A stretch of DNA of 5,516 nucleotides from JAYZDB01 sp036338025 (GTDB lineage Bacteria; Planctomycetota; UBA1135; UBA2386), in the NCBI GenBank assembly GCA_036338025.1, contig JAYZDB010000153.1, positions 1 through 5,516 on the forward strand. The letters run 5' to 3'. Below, piece after piece: positions 1-5,516 of this stretch. Every line of letters begins with the position of its first letter. Position 1 is the stretch's first letter. Below the pieces are notes generated by a model, which saw nothing but the letters and a program-made list of their open reading frames with translations, did not search any database and was not told where the DNA came from. A program made the position numbers and the translations under genes.

Positions 1-1
1 C

Positions 2-2860
2 CACGGCGGTCCGATCATTGCGCCGAACCAGGACATCGTCCTCGGTTGTTATTTCATGACGATCGAGCGGCGTGGAGGCCTGGGCGATGGCAAGGTCTTC
101 GCTGACCCCGACGAAGTGTGGATTGCCTACGCGATGGGCAAAGTTGATATCCATTCGCGCATCCGTGTGCAGTTGGATGAGGATGTGGAAGTCCGGACCC
201 GGGAGGAGACCTTCACCACCGAGAGCAAGACCCTGATCGACACGACGCCAGGTCGGATCGTCTTCAACGACATCCTCCCCGACGGCATGCCGTTCTACAA
301 CTTCGAGTTGGACAAGGGCGCCCTGTCGCGAATCATCTCCGACGCGCACGAACTGTTGGACCGCTCTTCCACCCTGAAGCTGCTCGACAGCTTGAAGGCC
401 GTTGGGTTCAAGTCTGCGACCCGCGCGGGAATCTCGTTCGGCAAGGATGACATGTTGGTGCCGCCGACCAAGGACACGATCATCGATGAGACCCAGAAGG
501 AAGTCGACGACATCGTGCTTGCCAACGAGCGTGGCATCATCACCGAGGGTGAGCGCTACCTCAAGGTCATCGATGCGTGGACCCATGCCCGTGAGAAAAT
601 CGGCCAGGACATGTTGCACGAACTGCGCAATGACACGCGGTCCGACAATTACGTCAACCCGATCTACTGCATGATCATGTCGAAGGCCCGTGGTTCCGTC
701 GAGCAGATCCGGCAACTCGCTGGCATGCGTGGCTTGATGGCGAAACCATCCGGCAAGATCATTGAGCAACCCATCAAGGCCAACTTCCGCGAAGGCTTGC
801 GCGTGCTGGAGTATTTCTCCTCGACGCACGGTGCCCGTAAGGGACTGGCCGATACCGCGCTCAAGACCGCGGACTCAGGGTATCTCACCCGCAAGCTCGC
901 GGACGTTGCTCAGAACGTCGTGATTACCCAGGACGATTGCGGTACCCGCCAGGGTATTCAGAAAGGCACCGTCTACCAGGGTGACAAGATCGCTGTGTCC
1001 TTCATCGACGCGGTTGTCGGTCGTTCGGCCCGTCGTCGGATCGTGGATCCGGTGAGTGATGCTGTAATCGTCGAGGAGAACCAGTTGATCACCCCTGAGA
1101 TCGCGCGGGCGATTGAAGAGGTTACTGCGGCGGAGGAGATCATGGTTCGTTCGCCTTTGGCTTGCGAAGCTGATCTTGGTATCTGCGCCCTGTGCTACGG
1201 CATGGATCGCTCGCGAGCAGCCTTGGCTCAGCCTGGTCTGGCGGTCGGGATCATCGCGGCGCAGTCGATCGGCGAACCGGGCACGCAGTTGACGATGCGG
1301 ACGTTCCACATCGGCGGTACCGCGTTGAAGAAGGTCGAGGAGTCCGAAATCCGCGTCAAGCGTGGCGGGCGAGTGCGATACGCCAACGTCGACTACGTCG
1401 AGAAGGACGATGGCGCGATTGTCGTTCTGAAGCGTCGCGGTGAGATCATCATCGTCGATGACAAGGATCGGGAGATCGAGCGCCATCCGATTCCGCTGGG
1501 TTCGGTTGTCAAGGTCCGGCCGGACGAGGATGTCGAGCCGGGTACAGTCTTGTGTTCCTGGGACCCGCACCACAACCCGATCCTCGCTGAGGTTGGAGGC
1601 ACGGTGCGCTTTGAAGACGTTATCGAAGGCAAAACCTGCAAGATCGAGGAAGACGAAGGGACTGGAGTTGCCCGCATGGTGATCATCGATCACAAGGGCG
1701 ACCTGCACCCGCAGGTCATCCTCGAAGATGAGGCGGGTAATCGCGCAGCCATTCACCCCTTGCCGGAGAATGCCTACATCGAGGTCCGCGAGAATGACTC
1801 GGTGGTGGCTGGCTCCTTGGTCGCCAAGACTCCGCGTGAGATCCAAGGCACCCAGGACATTACCGGTGGTTTGCCCCGCATCACGGAGTTGTTCGAGGCG
1901 CGTCGCCCCAAGGATGCGACGGTCATCGCAGAGATCGACGGTGTCGTCGAACTCGGTGACAAGCGCCGCGGCAAGCGAACCATCATCGTCAAGAGTGATG
2001 ATGGTGCCATGGAACGTGAGCACCTGGTTCCGCAGGGCAAGAACCTGCGAGTACACCGTGGTGACCACGTGACAGCGGGCGAGTCGCTGGTTGACGGTCC
2101 GCGGGTTCCGCACGACATCCTCGCCATCAATGGTGAAGAAGAGGTCCAGAAGTACTTGCTCCGCGAAGTTCAGACGGTGTATCGCGCCCAGGGTGTGGGC
2201 ATCGATGACAAACACGTCGAGATCATCCTGTCCCAGATGATGCGTAAGGTGCAGGTCGATGACCCGGGTGATTCAGAGTTCCTGCCGGGTGCGGTGGTGG
2301 ACAAGTTCCGCTTCCAGAAGTCCAACCGGGATCTCCTGGCGAGTAAGAAGAAACCCGCGACGGCATCACCTCTGCTGCTCGGCATCACCAAGGCCTCTTT
2401 GCAGTCCGAGTCGTTCATCTCGGCGGCCTCCTTCCAGGAGACCACCAAGGTGCTTACCGAAGCAGCCCTCTCGGGTCGAGAGGACTTCCTGGTGGGCTTG
2501 AAGGAGAACGTCATCCTCGGGCACCTGGTCCCGACGGGCACCGGCTTCCGCCAGTACCAGAAGACCCGCGTCCAGAAGAACGTCGATCTGCACGCCGCCG
2601 CCGCGGAGATCACCCGGGTCAGCTCGGAGGGTCTTGCCGACGCCGGTGGGCCGGTGATTCGCCTCGAAGGAATCGACGAGCCACCGGCGGCAGTACCGCC
2701 GGCAGCAGCACCACCGGCAGCAGCACCACCGGCAGCAGCACCGGCGGTTCCAAGTGTGAGTGATACTCCGTCGGAGCCGGCTGCGGAAAGCAGCTTCGCC
2801 GATGGTGAGCCCAGCCCAGAGGAGCCACCGACGCCTACCACGACTCCTGCACCTGAGTAG
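2..2860 (+). CDS. rpoC: DNA-directed RNA polymerase subunit beta' (RpoC), 5'-partial
   Basis: Beta' builds the RNA polymerase active centre together with beta. The reading frame is open from base 2, and its first residues (HGGPIIAPNQDIVLG) already match the beta' core just after the catalytic NADFDGD motif, so the gene starts upstream and the Met at base 56 is internal. Visible (window residues; add about 500 for E. coli numbering as far as the trigger loop): MRGLMAKPSG, the bridge helix with STHGARKGLADTALKTA (about 265-305), the zinc site Cys313, Cys388, Cys395 and Cys398 (C-x6-C-x2-C for the last three), and the trigger loop LTMRTFHIGG ending at 439. About 180 residues (440-620) are inserted in the trigger loop, as in the E. 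coli SI3 domain. The chain resumes at ITGGLPR and runs to the conserved GLKENVILG (832) near the omega-binding region. About 100 further residues form a Pro/Ala/Glu-rich tail, roughly 60 longer than in E. coli. Stop TAG at 2858-2860. Confidence 0.98.
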   Translation, partial: HGGPIIAPNQDIVLGCYFMTIERRGGLGDGKVFADPDEVWIAYAMGKVDIHSRIRVQLDEDVEVRTREETFTTESKTLIDTTPGRIVFNDILPDGMPFYNFELDKGALSRIISDAHELLDRSSTLKLLDSLKAVGFKSATRAGISFGKDDMLVPPTKDTIIDETQKEVDDIVLANERGIITEGERYLKVIDAWTHAREKIGQDMLHELRNDTRSDNYVNPIYCMIMSKARGSVEQIRQLAGMRGLMAKPSGKIIEQPIKANFREGLRVLEYFSSTHGARKGLADTALKTADSGYLTRKLADVAQNVVITQDDCGTRQGIQKGTVYQGDKIAVSFIDAVVGRSARRRIVDPVSDAVIVEENQLITPEIARAIEEVTAAEEIMVRSPLACEADLGICALCYGMDRSRAALAQPGLAVGIIAAQSIGEPGTQLTMRTFHIGGTALKKVEESEIRVKRGGRVRYANVDYVEKDDGAIVVLKRRGEIIIVDDKDREIERHPIPLGSVVKVRPDEDVEPGTVLCSWDPHHNPILAEVGGTVRFEDVIEGKTCKIEEDEGTGVARMVIIDHKGDLHPQVILEDEAGNRAAIHPLPENAYIEVRENDSVVAGSLVAKTPREIQGTQDITGGLPRITELFEARRPKDATVIAEIDGVVELGDKRRGKRTIIVKSDDGAMEREHLVPQGKNLRVHRGDHVTAGESLVDGPRVPHDILAINGEEEVQKYLLREVQTVYRAQGVGIDDKHVEIILSQMMRKVQVDDPGDSEFLPGAVVDKFRFQKSNRDLLASKKKPATASPLLLGITKASLQSESFISAASFQETTKVLTEAALSGREDFLVGLKENVILGHLVPTGTGFRQYQKTRVQKNVDLHAAAAEITRVSSEGLADAGGPVIRLEGIDEPPAAVPPAAAPPAAAPPAAAPAVPSVSDTPSEPAAESSFADGEPSPEEPPTPTTTPAPE
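2681..2740 (+). repeat. 15-bp tandem repeat in the rpoC 3' end, coding for PPAAx units
   Basis: Four in-frame 15-bp units (2681-2695, 2696-2710, 2711-2725, 2726-2740) encode PPAAV, PPAAA, PPAAA and PPAAA. Units 3 and 4 are identical, unit 2 differs from them at one base, and unit 1 is more diverged. A degenerate remnant encoding PAV follows. Because the unit is a multiple of three, gain or loss of copies would keep the frame. The encoded stretch should be flexible and disordered, and it is followed by an acidic Ser/Pro/Glu-rich end. Confidence 0.9.
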
Positions 2861-2863
2861 CGC

Positions 2864-2884
2864 CCGGGGCGAAAGTCGCTTCGG
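2864..2884 (+). terminator. Hairpin just after rpoC stop: possible weak terminator or attenuator
   Basis: CCGGGGCGA (2864-2872) can pair with TCGCTTCGG (2876-2884) around a 3-nt AAG loop. This gives a 9-bp stem including two G-U pairs, starting 4 nt after the rpoC stop codon. The sequence TTGATTTT (2888-2895) follows, so the U-tract is short, interrupted and set a few bases away from the stem. It could lower read-through into rpsL or simply protect a 3' end. Whether it terminates is not shown by the sequence. Confidence 0.35.
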
Positions 2885-2887
2885 CGG

Positions 2888-2932
2888 TTGATTTTGCCCC
2901 CCGCGCCCCCTAAGACTCCCGCCCCCTAAAAT
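2888..2932 (+). promoter_or_regulatory. Weak candidate promoter for rpsL
   Basis: TTGATT (2888-2893) lies 17 bp upstream of TAAGAC (2911-2916), a spacing fit to a housekeeping promoter but a poor -10 match. A better -10-like hexamer, TAAAAT (2927-2932, one mismatch to TATAAT), has no -35 at the right distance. Either could start rpsL-rpsG transcription downstream of the hairpin at the end of rpoC. In GC-rich DNA such matches arise by chance, so this is tentative. Confidence 0.2.
2904..2929 (+). repeat. Direct repeat CGCCCCCTAA, two copies 16 bp apart
   Basis: Identical 10-mers lie at 2904-2913 and 2920-2929 in the rpoC-rpsL spacer. Each copy overlaps one of the two -10-like hexamers. This could be a binding site for a regulator, or a small local duplication. 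No known operator was recognised. Confidence 0.6.
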
Positions 2933-2973
2933 CGATCCTGAACCTCTTCAACCGCTTCCTCTAGATTCACCAG

Positions 2974-3348
2974 ATGCCAACGATCAATCAGTTGGTCCGC
3001 AAGGGCCGCAAGAAGATCACCAAGAAGAGCAAGTCCCCTGTATTGGGTTCTTGTCCGCACAAGCGCGGCGTCTGTCTGCAGGTCAAGACGATGACCCCGA
3101 AGAAGCCGAATTCGGCCCTTCGCAAGATCGCCCGTGTCCGCCTGTCGAACTCCAAGGAAGTTACCGTCTACATTCCAGGGGAGGGTCACAACCTCCAAGA
3201 GCACTCCATCGTGTTGATTCGTGGTGGTCGTGTCCGTGACCTGCCTGGTGTCCGCTACCACGTCCTGCGTGGTGTGCTCGATGCGTCCGGTGTCGACGAA
3301 CGTCGGCAGAGTCGCTCCAAGTACGGCTCGAAGCGTCCCAAGAAGTAG
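2974..3348 (+). CDS. rpsL: 30S ribosomal protein S12
   Basis: S12 sits at the decoding centre of the 30S subunit and influences tRNA selection accuracy and streptomycin response. The 124-residue chain aligns with E. coli S12 (also 124) without gaps: MPTINQLVRK at the start, CPHKRGVC (27-34), the TPKKPNSALRK loop (41-51), GEGHNLQEHS (69-78), RGGRVRDLPGVRYH (83-96) and SKYGSKRPKK at the end. Lys43, a classic streptomycin-resistance position, is the sensitive-type residue. Position 88 is Arg where E. coli and most bacteria have Lys. Asp89, the residue methylthiolated by RimO in E. coli, is kept. The start is fixed by homology, although the preceding 30 nt are pyrimidine-rich with no Shine-Dalgarno sequence. 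rpsG follows after 14 nt, so the two are almost certainly cotranscribed. Confidence 0.99.
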   Translation: MPTINQLVRKGRKKITKKSKSPVLGSCPHKRGVCLQVKTMTPKKPNSALRKIARVRLSNSKEVTVYIPGEGHNLQEHSIVLIRGGRVRDLPGVRYHVLRGVLDASGVDERRQSRSKYGSKRPKK

Positions 3349-3362
3349 CGCCTAGAGATCCC

Positions 3363-3833
3363 ATGCCACGCAACTACAAGTCCACTGAGGTCTACCTGGA
3401 ACCCGATCCGAGATTCGGATCGTTGCTCTGCTCCAAGATCATCAACAAGTTGATGTGGGCGGGCAAGAAGACCACGGCTCAACGGCTGTTTTACGAAGCG
3501 GTCGATATTGTCGCCAAGAAGGTCGAGAAGGAGCCCCTCGAGATCGTGGAGCAGGCGATGAACAACATTCGCCCGCGCGTCGAAGTGCGCAGCAAGCGAG
3601 TTGGTGGTGCGACCTATCAGGTGCCGCACGAGGTGAGCCACAAGCGTCAGCAGACCCTGGCGATCCGCTGGTTGATCGACATGGCCCGCGCCAAGCGTGG
3701 CAAGCCGATGGCGCGTCGTCTGGCCGACGAGATGTTCGACGCCTACAACAACCAAGGCGCCGCCGTCACCAAGAAGGAAAACACCCACAAGATGGCAGAG
3801 GCCAACAGCGCCTACAGCCACTTCGCCTGGTAA
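3363..3833 (+). CDS. rpsG: 30S ribosomal protein S7
   Basis: S7 starts assembly of the 30S head by binding the 3' domain of 16S rRNA, and lies near the E site. The product is 156 residues, the usual bacterial length. Conserved parts visible are PDPRFGS (15-20 region), the segment LMWAGKKTTAQ (30-40), the RNA-binding beta-hairpin EVRSKRVGGATYQVP (74-88), LAIRWLIDMAR (99-109) and the C-terminal MAEANSAYSHFAW, corresponding to MAEANKAFAHYRW in E. coli. A weak purine run, AGAGA (3354-3358), lies just before the start. In E. coli S7 represses its own operon by binding the rpsL-rpsG spacer, but here that spacer is only 14 nt and cannot hold the equivalent structure. The next gene lies 156 nt downstream. 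Confidence 0.99.
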   Translation: MPRNYKSTEVYLEPDPRFGSLLCSKIINKLMWAGKKTTAQRLFYEAVDIVAKKVEKEPLEIVEQAMNNIRPRVEVRSKRVGGATYQVPHEVSHKRQQTLAIRWLIDMARAKRGKPMARRLADEMFDAYNNQGAAVTKKENTHKMAEANSAYSHFAW

Positions 3834-3841
3834 CCACCAGG
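3826..3841 (+). terminator. Small hairpin spanning the rpsG stop codon
   Basis: CCTGGT (3826-3831) pairs perfectly with ACCAGG (3836-3841) around the loop AACC. The stop codon TAA (3831-3833) begins at the last stem base. A pyrimidine-rich run with two T triplets (TGTTTCCTTTCC, 3844-3855) follows. The stem is short and the T-run broken by C, so it is at best a weak terminator. It could instead be a chance structure. Confidence 0.22.
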
Positions 3842-3989
3842 GCTGTTTCCTTTCCTGTCCGAGTCGACTGGCCCTGTGCTGTCCCGTGCCCGTGAGCTCC
3901 GCGAAGTTGGGACGGGCTACCCACAGCGAACGCTTGTCTGGCGCATTCCCAGGTTTGCCTGTTGCAGTCCAACGGGTTAGGGTGCCTGA
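3834..3989 (+). other. 156-nt spacer between rpsG and the EF-G gene
   Basis: No convincing small gene was seen here. The spacer contains a tandem CCCGTG pair (3883-3894) whose copies can pair alternatively with GGGACGGGC (3909-3917): GTCCC 3881-3885 with GGGAC 3909-3913, or GCCCGT 3888-3893 with ACGGGC 3912-3917. A promoter-like pair lies at its 3' end. The spacer is long compared with the roughly 30 nt between rpsG and fusA in E. coli, which suggests the EF-G gene may have its own transcription or translation control. Confidence 0.5.
3955..3983 (+). promoter_or_regulatory. Candidate promoter (or ribosome binding site) at the EF-G start
   Basis: TTGCCT (3955-3960) and TAGGGT (3978-3983, of the TANNNT type) are 17 bp apart. 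If used, transcription would start about 7 nt downstream of the -10, at or next to the ATG at 3990, giving a leaderless mRNA. The same bases could instead serve as a weak Shine-Dalgarno: AGGG (3979-3982) or GGTG (3981-3984) lies 5-7 nt before the ATG. The sequence alone does not choose between them. Confidence 0.22.
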
Positions 3990-5516
3990 ATGGCCCGCCG
4001 TTCCGTCGAACGTCTGCGCAACATCGGAATCGTTGCTCATATCAACGCGGGCAAGACCACCCTCACCGAGCGTTTCCTGTTTCGCTCCGGGAAGCAGTCC
4101 TACATGGGAGAGGTCGGCGAGGGCACGGCCACCATGGATTTCATGCCCGAGGAGCAGGAACGGGGCATCTCGATCTCCGCGGCGGTCAGCAACATCGACT
4201 GGCGTGGTTTTCACATCAATCTGATCGATACGCCTGGACACGTTGACTTTACCGTCGAGGTGGAGCGCTCCCTCCTGGTCCTCGATGGCGTCATCGTGGT
4301 CCTCGACGGAGTCGCTGGGGTCGAATCCCAGACCGAGATCGTGTGGCGCCAGGCGCAGCAACGTTCAGTGCCGGCGCTGGTGTTCATCAACAAGCTTGAC
4401 CGCACGACCGCCGATTTCGAGGCCAGTCTGATCTCGATCTCCGACCGGCTGGGCTGTCGCACCGTGCCCCTGGTTCTGCCATGCCGCAAGGACGGCGCTC
4501 TGGTCGGCCTGATCGATCTGGTGGAAGATCGTCTGATCGGTTCCGCGAAGGTCGCTCCGGAAACCTGGCAGCCGAGTCGCCAGGTGGTGATCGAGGCTTG
4601 TGCGGATTATGACGAGACCATCCTGGAGGACTTTGTCGACGGTCAAGGTGTCCAGCCCGAACGCCTGCACCGGGCGCTGCGACGCGCAGTCCTGGCCAAT
4701 CGGTTTGTCCCCGTGCTGGCGGGTAGTGCCTTGCACAACCGGGGGATCGATTGGCTGATGACGTCGGTATGCCGCTACCTGCCCTCGCCGCTGGACCGGC
4801 GAATCGAGACGTCGTCCGGCACGGTCGTATCCGCGGAAGAGACGGCGGCGTTCTGTGGCCTGGTGTTCAAGGTACAGTTCGAGGGTGAGGTGTGCGTTCA
4901 CTTCATCCGCGTCTACTCAGGCCTGCTACAGGTTGGTGAGACGGTGGGGGGCTCGCGTCGATCCGAGCCGATCAAGATCGAAGAAATCCGACGTGTGCAC
5001 GCGTCCGAGTTCGACGAAGTCGAAGAGGTTCGAGCCGGTGACGTCGCCGCGATCGTGACGGATGTGGAGTTGTCGACCGGCGAGACCCTGTTTTCGCAGG
5101 GCGTGCCGGCGATCCTGGAGCGCGTGCAGTTCCCGGAGCCGGTGTTGACCGCACGAATCGAGGTGATCCGCGCCGAGGACTTCGAAGCGATGGCGGGAGC
5201 CGCCCGTCGACTCGCCCGGGAAGATCCGACCCTGGTGCTCAGTCGGGACGAGGACAGTGGCGGCTTGCTGGTCTCCGGAATGGGAGAGTTGCACCTGTCG
5301 GTGTTCGGTCAGCGGCTGCAGGTCGAACTCGGCCACGATATCCGGCTCAGCGCCCCGACAGTATTGACCCAGCAGACCGTCGCAGGACCCGGAGAGGCCC
5401 ACGCTGAGTGTCGCCGCCACCTCGATGGGGAGCAGATTTCGGCGGCGATCGGCCTCCGGGTGGAACCTTTTCCTGGCACCGGACCAGCCACCGTGGGCCG
5501 GATCGAGGCCGATTCC
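3990..5516 (+). CDS. fusA: EF-G-family translational GTPase, EF-G2-like, 3'-partial
   Basis: EF-G uses GTP to move tRNAs and mRNA through the ribosome and, with RRF, splits ribosomes after termination. The frame is open for 509 codons to the window edge; canonical EF-G has about 700. The start is firm: an in-frame TGA (3987-3989) abuts the ATG, and the N-terminus (MARRSVERLRNIGIVAH) is typical. GTPase motifs: G1 AHINAGKTT (16-24), G2 RGISI (58-62), G3 DTPGH (80-84, with catalytic His84), G4 NKLD (134-137), G5 GSA (245-247). The 111 residues between G4 and G5 hold an EF-G-type G' subdomain, which argues against RF3 or Tet(M). Domain II spans about 285-380 (RVYSG, EVRAGD), domain III about 382-460 (LAREDP, GMGELHL), and domain IV begins near 466. 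Asn19 replaces the usual Asp, Ser61 replaces the switch I Thr, and the GGRGQYG segment is absent. It may be a recycling-type EF-G2 rather than the main translocase. The symbol follows position and family. Confidence 0.93.
   Translation, partial: MARRSVERLRNIGIVAHINAGKTTLTERFLFRSGKQSYMGEVGEGTATMDFMPEEQERGISISAAVSNIDWRGFHINLIDTPGHVDFTVEVERSLLVLDGVIVVLDGVAGVESQTEIVWRQAQQRSVPALVFINKLDRTTADFEASLISISDRLGCRTVPLVLPCRKDGALVGLIDLVEDRLIGSAKVAPETWQPSRQVVIEACADYDETILEDFVDGQGVQPERLHRALRRAVLANRFVPVLAGSALHNRGIDWLMTSVCRYLPSPLDRRIETSSGTVVSAEETAAFCGLVFKVQFEGEVCVHFIRVYSGLLQVGETVGGSRRSEPIKIEEIRRVHASEFDEVEEVRAGDVAAIVTDVELSTGETLFSQGVPAILERVQFPEPVLTARIEVIRAEDFEAMAGAARRLAREDPTLVLSRDEDSGGLLVSGMGELHLSVFGQRLQVELGHDIRLSAPTVLTQQTVAGPGEAHAECRRHLDGEQISAAIGLRVEPFPGTGPATVGRIEADS

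Noticed and set aside
875..2215. 446-codon open frame on the minus strand
   Set aside because: It lies wholly inside conserved rpoC, and its translation resembles no known family. Long antisense frames are expected opposite GC-rich coding DNA.
2170..2841. 223-codon minus-strand frame with Gly/Ala repeats
   Set aside because: The repeats are the reverse-strand reading of the PPAAA array in rpoC.
56..2860. ATG at 56 as the start of a complete 934-residue gene
   Set aside because: The frame is open back to base 2 and those residues match the beta' core; the essential NADFDGD motif must lie upstream, so this Met is internal.
3697..4224. 175-codon plus-strand frame bridging rpsG and the EF-G gene
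   Set aside because: Out of frame with both genes, and composition is an Arg/Ser/Pro-rich shadow. The spacer alone does not support a gene.
3255..4361. 368-codon open frame on the minus strand across rpsL, rpsG and the EF-G gene
   Set aside because: It is opposite three well-supported genes and shows no recognisable domain; coding bias explains it.
3990..5516. RF3 or Tet(M)-type ribosomal protection protein as the identity of the last gene
   Set aside because: RGISI recalls RF3 and the domain IV start recalls Tet(M), but VEVERSL, the G' length, EVRAGD, LAREDP and GMGELHL fit EF-G better. The missing 3' end leaves some doubt.
3990..5516. Frameshifted or decaying fusA pseudogene
   Set aside because: The frame is uninterrupted for 509 codons and all five GTPase motifs are recognisable, so divergence rather than decay is the better reading.

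Overview
The window is a piece of the bacterial RNA polymerase / str locus, with every gene on the + strand: the 3' two thirds of rpoC (RNA polymerase beta'), then rpsL (ribosomal protein S12), rpsG (ribosomal protein S7) and the first 509 codons of an EF-G-family translational GTPase in the fusA position. It starts inside rpoC and ends inside the EF-G gene. The order rpoC-rpsL-rpsG-fusA is the classical bacterial one. Base composition is GC-rich. The beta' sequence, which carries a long trigger-loop insertion (SI3 type), reads most like Planctomycetota by memory of the family. That placement is an inference and was not tested by search.

Layout: rpoC occupies 2-2860 and ends in an unusual Pro/Ala-rich, acidic tail encoded partly by a 15-bp tandem repeat (2681-2740). 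A 113-nt spacer (2861-2973) holds a 9-bp hairpin, a 10-bp direct repeat and weak promoter-like hexamers. rpsL (2974-3348) and rpsG (3363-3833) are only 14 nt apart. A 156-nt spacer (3834-3989) separates rpsG from the EF-G gene (3990 to the window end) and contains possible hairpins and a weak promoter-like pair next to the start codon.

The genes serve core gene expression: beta' forms the RNA polymerase active centre with beta, S12 and S7 are 30S subunit proteins at the decoding centre and head, and EF-G drives translocation and, with RRF, ribosome recycling. The most notable points are in the EF-G homologue. It has Asn in place of the P-loop Asp, Ser in place of the switch I Thr, and lacks the GGRGQYG segment at the start of domain IV. 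This looks more like the recycling-type EF-G2 / mitochondrial GFM2 group than a canonical translocase. Ribosomal protein S12 carries Arg at position 88, a position where Lys-to-Arg is a known streptomycin-resistance change in other bacteria. No mobile element, CRISPR array, tRNA or rRNA was seen, and I do not see a wholly new system here.
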